A stretch of DNA of 64,000 bases from Phytohabitans suffuscus (GTDB taxonomy: Bacteria > Actinomycetota > Actinomycetes > Mycobacteriales > Micromonosporaceae): assembly GCF_011764565.1 (NCBI RefSeq), contig NZ_AP022871.1:8866320-8930319 (forward strand), read 5' to 3'. Under the pieces are notes generated by a model, which saw nothing but the letters and a program-made list of their open reading frames with translations, was not told the DNA's origin and searched no databases. The translations under genes were made by a program, and so were the position numbers. Positions 54,703 through 63,664 of this stretch are shown here, in pieces (within the stretch, counting starts at the first letter, position 1; the number at the start of each line of letters is the position of its first letter).

Positions 54703-54733
54703 GTGCCGGGCCGCCACGGAGGCGGCCCGGCAC
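54703..54733. terminator. Strong hairpin between EF-hand and DoxX-like genes
   Basis: Perfect 13-base arms GTGCCGGGCCGCC and GGCGGCCCGGCAC around the loop ACGGA, 12 bases past the DoxX-like stop. It can serve transcripts from both sides. There is no U-run, as usual in high-GC actinomycetes. Confidence 0.8.
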
Positions 54734-54745
54734 TGTCGAGGGGGG

Positions 54746-55342
54746 TCAGATCATCCAGCGGTTCTTCCGGACGAAGGGCAGGCGGGCCCAGACCCGGCCA
54801 AGGCCCCAGGTGTGCCCGGCGTAGGTGAGGGCGAGGATCACCAGGACGATGGCGTAGATCAGGTGGTAGTCCATGAACGGGTTCGTCGAACCGGACGCCT
54901 CACCCGCCGCGGTGAACCGGTCCGGCGGGAACTCGGCCGCCCACATCATCACCATGATCAGCGAACCGGCGGCCGCCGACACCCGCAGGCCGATACCGGC
55001 GATCAGCGCGATGCCGACCGCGGCCATGCCGACCATGAACAGCGCGTCCGTCCACCAGTCGCCGGCGATGGAGTGGGAGATCGACTGGAACGGGCCGACC
55101 TCGACGCGGGACAGGAAGCCGTTGGTGGGCGAGCCGCCGTTGATCCAGGCCCGCTCGCTCGGGGTCGAGAAGCCGAGGCCGAACGTCTTGTCCAGGAACG
55201 CCCACAGGAACACGAACCCGGTGCTGACCCGCAGCACGGCGAGCGCCCGTGCGGCCGTCGTGGTGAGCATGTGGCCGGGAGCCTCGGCCGTCCCCAGAGC
55301 GTGGGCCGGGACCTTCACCTGGCCGCTGTCGGTGGTGTTCAT
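54746..55342 (-). CDS. DoxX-family membrane protein
   Basis: 198 residues with four predicted membrane helices. The first includes VLRVSTGFVFLWAFLDKTFGLGF; later ones are ALFMVGMAAVGIALIAGIGL, AAAGSLIMVMMWAAEF and YHLIYAIVLVILAL. The pattern resembles DoxX/TQO-small-subunit-like proteins, linked to thiosulfate oxidation or redox homeostasis in other bacteria; its role here is unknown. CCCGGAGGCGACG precedes the ATG at 55342. Confidence 0.8.
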   Translation of the reverse strand: MNTTDSGQVKVPAHALGTAEAPGHMLTTTAARALAVLRVSTGFVFLWAFLDKTFGLGFSTPSERAWINGGSPTNGFLSRVEVGPFQSISHSIAGDWWTDALFMVGMAAVGIALIAGIGLRVSAAAGSLIMVMMWAAEFPPDRFTAAGEASGSTNPFMDYHLIYAIVLVILALTYAGHTWGLGRVWARLPFVRKNRWMI

Positions 55343-55371
55343 CGTCGCCTCCGGGAGTGGAAGTCCTCGAT

Positions 55372-55407
55372 TTCCTTGACATCTACAGCTTCCTTGACAT
55401 CTACAGC
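55372..55407. repeat. 18-bp direct repeat in the DoxX/SPFH intergenic region
   Basis: TTCCTTGACATCTACAGC occurs twice in direct succession upstream of both the DoxX-like and SPFH genes. Each copy holds TTGACA, a consensus -35 box for the plus strand, so the duplication might double a promoter element. Confidence 0.75.
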
Positions 55408-55575
55408 GTCGCGTCCTACCACCCGGCCGCGCCTGTGCCGGAACTCCCGACCCGCACGGGACCAAGGTCCCCAGCTCAGCGGGACCCGCGCGGCCCGGCC
55501 GTGCGAGGGTTGGCGGCGCGAACGGCGGGTATCGGAGGCGTGGGAGGAACGGCCGGCGCCGGGTCGGGATGGACC

Positions 55576-56429
55576 ATGACAGCCGGCGTGATCGCGATCA
55601 TCGTCATCGTCGCCCTGGTCGTGCTGGTGGCGCTGGCGACGAGCGTGCGGATGGTGCAGCAGTACGAACGCGGGTCGTCTTCCGCTTCGGGCGGGTGCTG
55701 GAGGGGGTGCGCCAGCCCGGGATCAGGTTCATCGTCCCGATCGCCGACCGGATGACGAAGGTCAGCATGCAGACGACGGTGGTCGGCGTGCCGGCGCAGG
55801 GGGCGATCACGCGGGACAACGTCACCCTGACCGTGGACGCGGTCGTCTACTACCGCGTCGTCGACCCGGTGAAGGTGCTCGTGAACGTCCACGAGTACTC
55901 CAGCGCGGTCCTGCAGGTGGCGCAGACGTCGATGCGGTCGGTCATCGGCCGGACCGACCTCGACACGCTGCTGAGCAACCGCGAGCGGGTCAACAGCGAG
56001 CTGAAGACCGTCATCGACGCCCCCACCGAGCAGCCGTGGGGGCTGCTCGTCGAGCGGGTGGAGGTGAAGGACGTGGCCCTGCCCGACGCGATGAAGCGGT
56101 CGATGTCCAGGCAGGCCGAGGCGGAGCGGGAGCGCCGCGCGCGGGTCATCTCGGCGGACGCCGAGTACCAGGCCTCACGCCGGCTCGCCGACGCCTCGAA
56201 GGCGATGTCGGACACCCCTGGAGCGTTCCAGCTCCGGCTGCTGCAGACCGTCGTCGAGGTCGCGGCCGAGAAGAACAGCACGCTGGTGATGCCGTTTCCG
56301 GTCGAGCTGCTGCGCTTCTTCGACCAGCTCTCCCAGCGCCGCTCCGCGCTCGCGACCGGCAACGGCCGGGGCCCGCAGCCCGACGGGGCGGCGCCGGCGC
56401 AGCAGCCGCGGGGCCAGCAGGCCCGGTGA
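55576..56429 (+). CDS. SPFH/band-7 (stomatin-like) membrane protein, one frameshift
   Basis: About 284 residues. An N-terminal anchor (AGVIAIIVIVALVVLVALAT) leads into VRMVQQYERG, and after a one-base loss at GGG 55672-55674 into VVFRFGRVLEGVRQPGIRFIVPIADRM. The rest is the stomatin core (TVDAVVYYRVVDP, TSMRSVIGRTDLDTLLSNRE) and a coiled helical tail. Stomatins scaffold membrane protein complexes and often partner with an NfeD-type protein, which is not seen here. Confidence 0.87.
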
Positions 56430-56440
56430 GGGCGGTCCGG

Positions 56441-56881
56441 TCACCCCGCCGCGAAGCGCAGGCCCTGGCCGTCGGGCTTGTCGATCCGCAGCTCACCGCC
56501 CTCCACCCGCCAGCGCGCCGACCCGTCGACCACGGCCAGGAACGCCCGCTCCAGCGCCCCACGCTCCCCGTCGCAGAACATCTCGGTGCCGCTGCCGGTG
56601 GCGAACGTCACGACGTCACCGTCGATCTGGACCGACCCGCTGTACCGGTTGCACGGCTGACCGCTCCACCCGCCGGCGCCGTCGAACCGTAGCCGCACGT
56701 CGGCGTCCGGCGGCGGCGACCACGTCCTGGCCTGCTCGACGACATCGGTCAGCCGCCACTCGACGCCCACCAGCCCGCCCGTCGGCCCCGGCGCCTGCGC
56801 CCCGCGCCCGGCGCCCGCAGCCCCGCTGCCCGTACACCCCGCCGCCAGGAGCACGGCGAGCACACCCACGACTGTCCGCAT
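56441..56881 (-). CDS. META-domain-like lipoprotein
   Basis: 146 residues. The signal TVVGVLAVLLAAGC is a lipobox, so Cys16 should be lipidated. The body is a META/HslJ-like beta domain (VEWRLTDVV, VRLRFDGAGGWSGQPCNRYSGSV, FCDGERGALERAFLAVVDG). In HslJ-type proteins this fold is tied to stress tolerance. ATG 56881 is chosen because the signal begins there; another ATG at 56917 would add a charged head. It is convergent with the SPFH gene 11 bases away. Confidence 0.78.
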   Translation of the reverse strand: MRTVVGVLAVLLAAGCTGSGAAGAGRGAQAPGPTGGLVGVEWRLTDVVEQARTWSPPPDADVRLRFDGAGGWSGQPCNRYSGSVQIDGDVVTFATGSGTEMFCDGERGALERAFLAVVDGSARWRVEGGELRIDKPDGQGLRFAAG

Positions 56882-56936
56882 AGGTCTGCGACGCCGCCGG
56901 CCCGGCTCCGGTTCCACCGCCGGCCACGGAACTTCG

Positions 56937-57137
56937 ATCGCGCGCCCGGCCGGCTGATCGAGCCGCTGTGGCCCGAGGAGGGGCCGCGCACGGACCGGCC
57001 CTGCACAACCAGGTGTTCCGGCTGCGCTGGCGGCGGCGGGCCGGCGGGTCGAGCGCCGCGATCCCGGCTACCTGCTGCGGGGAGACCTCGACTCGGTGGC
57101 CTTCGAGCGGCTGGCGCGCGACGGCTCCGGCCGGCTC
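56937..57137 (+). pseudogene. Remnant of a SARP/BTAD-type regulator
   Basis: In successive frames the sequence reads LIEPLWPEEGPRT, ALHNQVFRLR, then RRDPGYLLRGDLDSVAFERLA. These are in the order found where the DNA-binding domain of SARP regulators joins the BTAD domain. The pieces need at least two frame changes, there is no start or helix-turn-helix upstream, and it stops at a terminator hairpin. A decayed fragment is the simplest reading. Confidence 0.6.
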
Positions 57138-57172
57138 GGCGGCGGTGTGTCCGGTATGGACACACCGCCGCC
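57138..57172. terminator. Strong hairpin terminating the cargo/immunity operon
   Basis: Perfect 15-base arms GGCGGCGGTGTGTCC and GGACACACCGCCGCC with the loop GGTAT, ending 9 bases beyond the stop of the 66-residue gene. It would terminate the minus-strand injection-system transcript. Confidence 0.85.
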
Positions 57173-57181
57173 CTCGTGTGC

Positions 57182-57382
57182 CTACTCGCGCAGCCGGCGC
57201 AGGGCCTCGTCGAGCGCCGCCTCCACCCGGTCACGCCACGGGCGGCGCTCCGCCTCGGCCCGGGCCAGCAGCTCCCGGCGGCGCCGCTCGGCGTCCGCGC
57301 GGACCACCGGGTCAGGCGACACGAGGTCGCGCATCAGCCGGGCGAGCCGCTCCAGCTCCACCACGATCTCCTCCGCGCGCAC
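57182..57382 (-). CDS. Small charged helical protein at the end of the cargo operon
   Basis: 66 residues, rich in Arg, Glu and Ala, apparently one long amphipathic helix (IVVELERLARLMRDLV, RRRRELLARAEAER). I do not recognise it. The GTG start (residues VRAEEIV) is copied three times in the 57-bp junction repeat; only the last copy opens this full frame. Its place after the immunity-like gene suggests a link to the system, but no function can be given. Confidence 0.55.
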   Translation of the reverse strand: MRAEEIVVELERLARLMRDLVSPDPVVRADAERRRRELLARAEAERRPWRDRVEAALDEALRRLRE

Positions 57383-57534
57383 TGCTCAGCCCCCCCTCGC
57401 GGCAGCGCTCCGGCACGAACACGATCTCCTCCGCACGCACTGCTCAGCCCTCCTCGCGGCAGCCCTCCGGCAGGAACACGATCTCCTCCGCGCGCACTGC
57501 TCAGCCCTCCTCGCGGTAGCGCTCCGGCAGGAAC
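57363..57534 (-). repeat. 57-bp gene-junction repeat, three copies
   Basis: Units at 57363-57420 (one base longer), 57421-57477 and 57478-57534. On the minus strand each holds the codons for FLPERYREEG with its stop, then GCA and GTG CGC GCG GAG GAG. This is the end of the immunity-like gene plus the start of the 66-residue gene. The whole junction has been triplicated, leaving two non-functional copies between the intact ends. Confidence 0.93.
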
Positions 57535-58373
57535 GCGCCGGGATCGTCCGGGCGGCCGTGCGGCAGGAAGCGCACGCCGGGTACCAGCTCGGCGAGCCGC
57601 CCCGCCACCGCGCCGGAGACCAGCGGCATCGCCTGGCCGTACACGGTGCTCCACGACCAGTGCGCGTCCGGGCGGTCGAAGGTCAGCCGGTACGCGTAGC
57701 GCGGCCGCGCGAACACCGGGCCGCGCGGGCCGGACTCGGACGCCCGCCCGCACACCTCGCAGGGGCGCGGGCCGAACGGGTACGCGGGGCCGCCCAGCGC
57801 GTGCTCCGCGACCAGCAGCACGCCGTCACCGAGCGGCGGCGCGGCGAGCCCGCCGTCCAGGCCGGCGGCGCGCAGCTCGTCGACGAGCCCCGGCGCGGCC
57901 AGGTAGGCGCCCGGTCCGCTGAGGTAGGCCAGCGGGTAGGGCGCCGCCGCGTCGCCGCCGACCCCGGGCACGAGCCGGGTGACCGGCAGGCCGCAGCGCG
58001 GGCAGGGCTCCGCGCGGGTCAGTGGCGGGCCCTCCCACCGCTGCGAGGGGAGGCCGGCCACGCCGTAAGGCTCACCCCGCGGGGGCAGCGGCTCCTCGTG
58101 GACGACCAGCCCGTACTCCTCGACGCCGGTGACGCCGTGCTCCCGCATCCAGGCCCGCAGCGCGGGGAGCGCGGGAAGCGCGTCGTCGGGCAGGTCCCAG
58201 ACCACCCGGGTCAGGCGCCGGTCCGGCGGGCGCGGCGGCGGTCCCGCGGCGTCCACCTGGGCCGGGTCGGCGGCAACGCGGTAGACGCGTCTGCCCGTAC
58301 CTTGGCTGGTCATGTCTTCGCTGTTCATGTCTTCCCTGGTCATGTCTTCGCTGTTCATGCCTTCGCTGGTCAT
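57501..58373 (-). CDS. Double-CXXCG motif protein, probable immunity protein
   Basis: 290 residues from the first ATG. Two CxxC-G motifs, EPCPRCGLP (about residue 125) and RPCEVCGRA (about 205), define the double-CXXCG family. Members act as immunity proteins beside HNH-like toxins in Myxococcus Sit loci (family knowledge recalled, not searched). It directly follows the gene with a C-terminal HNH-like region and overlaps its stop by ATGA, as expected of a toxin-immunity pair. Five in-frame ATGs at 58373, 58358, 58343, 58328 and 58313 lie on 15-bp repeats, so several N-termini are possible. Confidence 0.75.
   Translation of the reverse strand: MTSEGMNSEDMTREDMNSEDMTSQGTGRRVYRVAADPAQVDAAGPPPRPPDRRLTRVVWDLPDDALPALPALRAWMREHGVTGVEEYGLVVHEEPLPPRGEPYGVAGLPSQRWEGPPLTRAEPCPRCGLPVTRLVPGVGGDAAAPYPLAYLSGPGAYLAAPGLVDELRAAGLDGGLAAPPLGDGVLLVAEHALGGPAYPFGPRPCEVCGRASESGPRGPVFARPRYAYRLTFDRPDAHWSWSTVYGQAMPLVSGAVAGRLAELVPGVRFLPHGRPDDPGAFLPERYREEG
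58311..58370 (-). repeat. 15-bp start-codon repeat, four copies plus the junction
   Basis: Units of minus-strand consensus AACAGCGAAGACATG, each ending in ATG followed by A, so each contains an ATGA like the real junction at 58370-58373. Because 15 is divisible by three, all five ATGs are in frame with the immunity-like gene, which gains a repeated MxSED pentapeptide. Confidence 0.93.
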
Positions 58374-61300
58374 GCCTGGTCCTTGATCTCCGGATAGGTC
58401 TTGCCGAGCTCCGCGATGAAGGCCGCCTTCGCGTCCGCGCCGCCGGCGCCGAAGGGCTGGAAGACGATCTTGTACGCCTCCACGAGCAGCGTGCGCAGGT
58501 CCCTCTTGGCGGTGGCCTGGTTGGCCGCCTCGTACGCCGTCCAGGCCGCCTCGTCGTTGACCGGCAGGCCGAAGTGTGCCCGGTAGAGGTCGTTGAACAC
58601 CGGGTGGAAGCCGCCCGGAAAGCCGGCGCCCACGATCCCGTCGAACATGTGCAGCGCGAACGGGATGCGCAGTTCGAGCTGCTCGAAGGCGCCGCCGAGC
58701 CACTGCGGCCAGGCGTGGTGCCACTCCATGGAGAGGATCTCGTCGCGCCACCAGCGCAGGCACCGCTGCATCTCCGGCGTCTCGTTCTTGATCTCCTCTT
58801 CCAGGTACTCGGCGATCGCCTTGTCCGTTTTCGCGTCCACGGTGATGTCGACGACGTCCGTGCCGGAGACCTTCAGCGTCGCGCCCCGCAGCAGCTGCCA
58901 CAGCCGGAGGCGGACCCGGCTGGGCAGGTCGGGCCCGGGCGGCGGTCCGATGCCGAGCCGGGCCCGAGCCTCCATCGCCTTCGTGATCCGGACCTTGGCG
59001 GGCCCCTGCGTCGCCTTGCGCCACACCATCTCCCGCACCCGCGACACCGGCGAGGGGGCCTTGTCGAACGGCGGCTCCTGCTCGTGCAGTTGCCGCTTGT
59101 ACCGGACCAGGTAGTCGCTGGCGCCGGCCGCCGTGACACCGCCGTTGTCGTTCACCCGGGTCAGGGTGGAGAGCATGCGGCGCCGGGCGTCGACGTTCGT
59201 CTCCCCCGGCGCGTCCGCCTTGATCTTTTCGAGGGCCGTGAGGGTGGCCTCGGCCGCCCACGGGTGCGCGAACGCGCCCCACGCGCCGTCCTGGTTCAGC
59301 GGCGCCCGGGTGATCTCCTTGATGGTGGCGTCGTCCTCGGCCACGTCGCGGGCCGCCTTCCAGGAGGTCGGCAGCTGCGCGCCCTTCGCCTTGAGCGGCG
59401 CCTCGATCGACGGGCGGGCCACGCCGTGCGCCGCCTCCAGCTGGGCGGCGAAGCGCAGCAGCGGGTCCGGCTGCTCGCCGAACAGCTCGAAGAGGCGCTC
59501 CAGTACGGCGGCGATGGCGCGTTCCCGGTTCTCCAGGTCGTCGTCGCTCGGCGGAGGGTGGGCGGGGTCCCGGTCCGTCCGGGCCTTGAGGAAGTCCTTG
59601 GCCAGCCGGTCGCCCTCCTTGTCCGCGCTGTCGGTCATCGGGCCGAGCTGGGCGAGGAGGCTGCTCGCCTCGGCGCGGGCGGCCTCGTCGGCGGGGACGT
59701 TCGCGGCGATCCTGCCCCGCCACTCGGCGATCTTGTCGGCCACCGCCTTGGGCACCGAGGCGACCATGAGGGTCGCGTTCTGGCCGCTGAGGTCGACCCA
59801 GAGCCGGTGGCTCTCGCCGCCGCCGCGGAAGCGGACCGTGGTGCCCAGCTCCTCGTCGCCGTCGCCGCCGCCCTCGCCGGGTTTGCCGCCGCCCACGCCG
59901 AGCGCCGCGAGGAGCGCGCGGCCGCGTACGACCAGCGCGACGATGACCCGCTCGACCACCGCGAGCACCATCGCCTGCAGGCGGCCGATCACGGCGGCGA
60001 TCTCCTGGGGCAGGTCGCCGAGGCCGAGCAGCCCGGCGAGGAAGTCGATGACCAGCGGGATCAGCCCGGCCAGCGACATCTCGATCGCGGTCGCGACCTG
60101 GCCGAGCCGGCCGGCCATCACGTCGGCGATCGCGTTGACGACGGTCTCCACGAGCGCGAAGATGCGGGCCGCGTTCTCGAAGACCCACTTGAGCACCTTG
60201 TAGATCAGCTCGATCGCCTGCAGCACCGCGCCGGCCGGGTTGAGCATGCCGATCACGCGGATGGCCACCTGCTTGACCAGCGCGTCGACCAGGAACTCGA
60301 CGGCCGCCTCCAGGATCGTCCGCACGATCGTGGCCGGGTCGAGCTTCTCCTTCAGCATCTCGACGATGCCTTCCGGGCCCTTCTCGATGAGCAGGCTGAC
60401 CAGCTGCCACGCCTTCTCGATCAGCTCCACGTTCTGGGCGCCGATGTGCCGGACCAGGATCTCCCGGATCTTCGGCCAGGTCAGCCCCATCACCTGGAGG
60501 ATGAACGTGACGAGGCTGCCCAGCGAGAAGTCCGGCGGGATCTGCACGCCGACCGAGCCGAGGCCGGAGAAGAGCCACTTCCAGAAGCCGTTCAGCACAT
60601 GGGTACCGAAGTGGTCGAAGAACTGCTCGAAGCCGAGCCGCAGCGCCGCGACCAGGTTGTTGACGAACGTCTCCGGGTCCTCGGCGATGTCCTCGATGAC
60701 CTGGCCGATCTTCTCCACCAGCGCCCAGAACGAGGCGGGTGGGATGCCGACGATCGTGAGCAGCCCGTTGATGATCGCCTTCACCGGGTCGTCGACGAAC
60801 GCCTGTATCGCGTCGGCGATCTTCCCGATCAGCCCGCGGGCCGCCTCGCGCAGGCGTTCCACCTCGGCCTGTACCTCGGCGACCGCCTTGGTGGCGCGCT
60901 CGGAGACGTCGGTGACGAACTGGGTACGGGTCTGCTGGGCGCGCTCCTTGAGCCCGTCGAGCTGGGTCTCGAACTTCGCCTGCTCGGTCGCCGCCCACTC
61001 GCGCAGCTCGGCCGGCAGGCTGGCGAAGAGCTCCCGGATCTGGCTGCGCGCGTTGTCGATGACCGCCTCGGCGGCGGCGATGACGCCGTTGACGTCCGAC
61101 GAGATCGACAGCAGCAGCTCGCACACGCCGTCGCCGAAGCGCGCCTCCGCCTTGTCGTACTCCTCGGTGACCCAGTCCGGCAGCCCGGCCACCGCGTCCC
61201 ACAGGCCGACGATCGCGCCGCCCACGCCCGAGTGCCGCTCGTCGATCCACTTCTGCACCTCGGCGAGGCGGTCCTTGAACCCCTGCGACAGCTGCGTGAC

Positions 61301-63657
61301 CCCGGCGTCCCAGCGGGCCAGCGCGGTGCGGGAGACCGGCTGCAGGAGCTGGTCGACCTGGGTACGCGCGCCGTCGAAGATCTGCTGCGCCCGCCGCGAC
61401 ACCGACTCGCGGGTCTGCTCCTCCTGCCCGACCATCCCGGTCTGTCCACTGGAGACGGTGGTGACGGTGCCGCCGCGCGAGGCGTTGAGCGCCGCGACCG
61501 CCTTCTCCTGCAGGCTCGCCATGTCGGCCTGCGCCTGGGCGATGGCCGCCTGCTGCTGGGCGGCCACCTGCGCCGGCCCGGTCTGCGCGGTGGCGGTCAG
61601 CTCCGCGCGCCCCTCCCGCACCGTCGAGAAGGGAGGCTGCGACCGCAACGGCTCGGTGGAGTGCCGCTCGATCCGCGCGTCGGCGGCCCGCTGCTCGACC
61701 CGGTCGCGGTCCGCGTCCAGCGACAGGTCCTGCGCGGGGATCGGGTCCGGCGCCGCGGACCCGCCCGCGACCCCGGAACCCGCCACGGCCGCCGGGGGCG
61801 CCTCCAGCGGCGTCGGGGTCTGTGCCGGTTGACCAGGGGGTACGTTGTCGAGCGCGGCGTAGGACCCCTGCACCCGCGCGGCGTCCCCCTCGACCGAGGA
61901 GGAGAGCGCCTGCCCGGCGTCCCGCGCCGCGCCCTGGGGGTCCGCCTTGGTCAGCTGGTCCTCGTCGACCGGCCGCTTCTCCCGGATCGCCGTGCGGATG
62001 CGGTCGCACAGCGCCACGATCTCCGGGCTGGGCGCCGGCCGCTCCCCCAACGCCTCGGCCAGCGCCGCCCCGGCCCGCGCGGCGGTCTCCGCGCTCGGCT
62101 CGGTGACCGCGCCGCGCGCGGCGTCCACTGTGGCGCCCGCGGCGGGGAGGGTGGCCGCCCGCGCCGCCACCCCGCCGACCCCGCCGGTGACCGCGGCCGC
62201 CCGCGCCCGCTGCGCGGGCCCGGGCGTGGCCGGCGCGGGTGGCATGAGCAGCTCGACCCCGGCGCCCGCCCCGCCCCCTCCTCCACGGCCTCACCCATCG
62301 GGCCGGCCGCCGCGGCTTCGCCGAAGGTCGCTGCCGCTGCCGCCTCACCTGCCGCCGGCGCCGCGGTTTCGCCGGCCGCGGTTCGGTCGGCTGCGGCTTG
62401 GCCGGCTGCGGCTTGGCCGGCTGCGGCTTCGTCGGCTGCGGCTTCGTCGGCTGCGGCTTCGTCGGCTGCGGCTTGGCCGGCCGCGGTCTCGTCGGGCGTG
62501 ACTGGGGCCTGCTCGGGCGGCGGTGGCGGTGCCTGCGGGCCCGGCGCGGCAGCGGCGACGGTGCGGGGCGTCGGGTCGGCGACCGGGTCGTCCGCCCGCA
62601 CGGGACCGGCACGGCCGGCGAGCCACGCCCGCGCGACCCGGTCGAGCAGCCGCGCTCCCGCGACGGCGTCCGGCTCGTGGGCCCCGGGCGCGAACGCCAC
62701 CCGCCGCTGGGTTGTCATGGAGGAGGCACCCGCCGGCGCCGTCCCAGCCACGGCGGCGCCATCCCGGAACCGCGCCCGCTCCCCTCCCATGGAGGCATCC
62801 GCCGCCGGCGCCGTCCCGGCCACGGCGGCGTCCAGCGGCGTCCGCGCTGCTTGCCTGGAGGAGGCACCCGCCTGCCCGCTGCCGGTGTCGGCGGCGCCCG
62901 CCGGCGGCGGGTCCGGGCCGCGAGATCTTGACGAGTTAGGGCGGGATCCGGACCCTAACTTGTCTAGATCCGCGGGACTTCCCGGGGCGGGTGGGCCGGC
63001 GAGGATCAGGGCGTCGGCGCCGGCGGCCTGGGCGGCGGCCGTGGCGGCGGGGTCGGTGGCCACGACGAGGGTGGAGAGGTCGGCGTCGAGCAGGGTGCCC
63101 AGCAGGGTCGCGATCCGCTCCGGAAGGGGCTCGTCCCCGGCCGGGCCGGCCACGCCGGGCGGGCCGGCGGGAGTGGGCGTGGACCCGGGCGCGGGCGCGG
63201 CGAAGGGATCGCCCTCGGGCGGGGTCACGCGCAGCTGGCCACCGTCCAGAGTGGCCGATGGCAGGGGCAGGGCGGCGGTGCCGTCCCAGGTCTCGGTGCG
63301 CCAGGTCAGCGTCGCCACGGGCAGGCCGAGCACGGCGACCGCGTACGTCACCTCGACCCGCCCGTCCGGCCGCCCGTCGGCGTCCAGCCCGATGCGGGCC
63401 GTCGCGTCGACGAACGGCGCCTCGGTCGCGGCGACCGCCACGCCACCGCCGCCGTCCACCGGCTCGACCGCGCGCACCGCCATGCCGCCCAGCAGGATCG
63501 CGCCGCCCTCCGCGCCCGGTGGTCGGCGGGCCGGGGTGCCGCCTCCGGCGCGGGCGGCGGCCGGGCCGGCGGAAGCGGAAGCAGTGGCAGAGGCAGTGGC
63601 AGAGGCAGAAGCAGTGGCAGTGGCGGAGGCAGTGGGGGCGGCGCGGGACGGGCTCAT
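58370..63657 (-). CDS. Giant modular eCIS-associated protein with C-terminal HNH-like toxin region, one frameshift
   Basis: About 1762 residues if one missing base near CCCC/CCCCC at 62269-62278 is restored; otherwise two genes, the second starting near 62245. Order: Ala/Ser/Thr repeats; a beta-rich part (LGLPVATLTWRTETWDG); a disordered Ala/Glu/Pro part with AAADE repeats; coiled-coil stretches; a long hydrophobic helical part (LIPLVIDFLAGLLGLGDLPQEIAAVIGRLQ) like that of large eCIS-linked proteins; and a C-terminal MEWHHAWPQWLGG with later HMFDG and FHPVFNDLYRAHFG, the His pattern of HNH-type nucleases. It ends in ATGA with the immunity-like gene and starts 7 bases after the ATPase stop. 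It is probably a delivered toxin; this is inference. Confidence 0.75.
62398..62487 (-). repeat. 15-bp coding repeat in the giant protein
   Basis: About six units of plus-strand consensus GGCTGCGGCTTCGTC, with GGC at the variable end in some. They encode AAADE or AAAGQ pentapeptides in a linker, likely disordered. The unit length keeps frame. Confidence 0.85.
62924..62970. repeat. Palindromic element inside the giant coding region
   Basis: Arms GATCTTGACGAGTTAGGG (62924) and CCCTAACTTGTCTAGATC (62953) pair at 16 of 18 positions around an 11-base loop. It is far less GC-rich than its surroundings and encodes LDKLGSGSRPNSSRSRG, foreign to the Ala/Pro-rich linker. It looks like a REP- or MITE-type palindrome that inserted in frame. 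Confidence 0.8.
63560..63642 (-). repeat. Low-complexity Ala/Ser/Thr repeat at the N-terminus of the giant protein
   Basis: Short units built on GGCAGTGGCAGA and GGAAGC encode alternating Ala-Ser and Ala-Thr. It sits at codons 7-33 and is probably a flexible leader. Repeat length polymorphism would alter only this tail. Confidence 0.8.
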
Positions 63658-63664
63658 CGCGCGC

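Noticed and set aside
57501..62612. Very long minus-strand open frame (about 1700 codons) overlapping the giant protein
   Set aside because: It is a shadow frame: Arg/Pro/Gly-rich with no domains. Only its last 290 codons are the real immunity-like gene.
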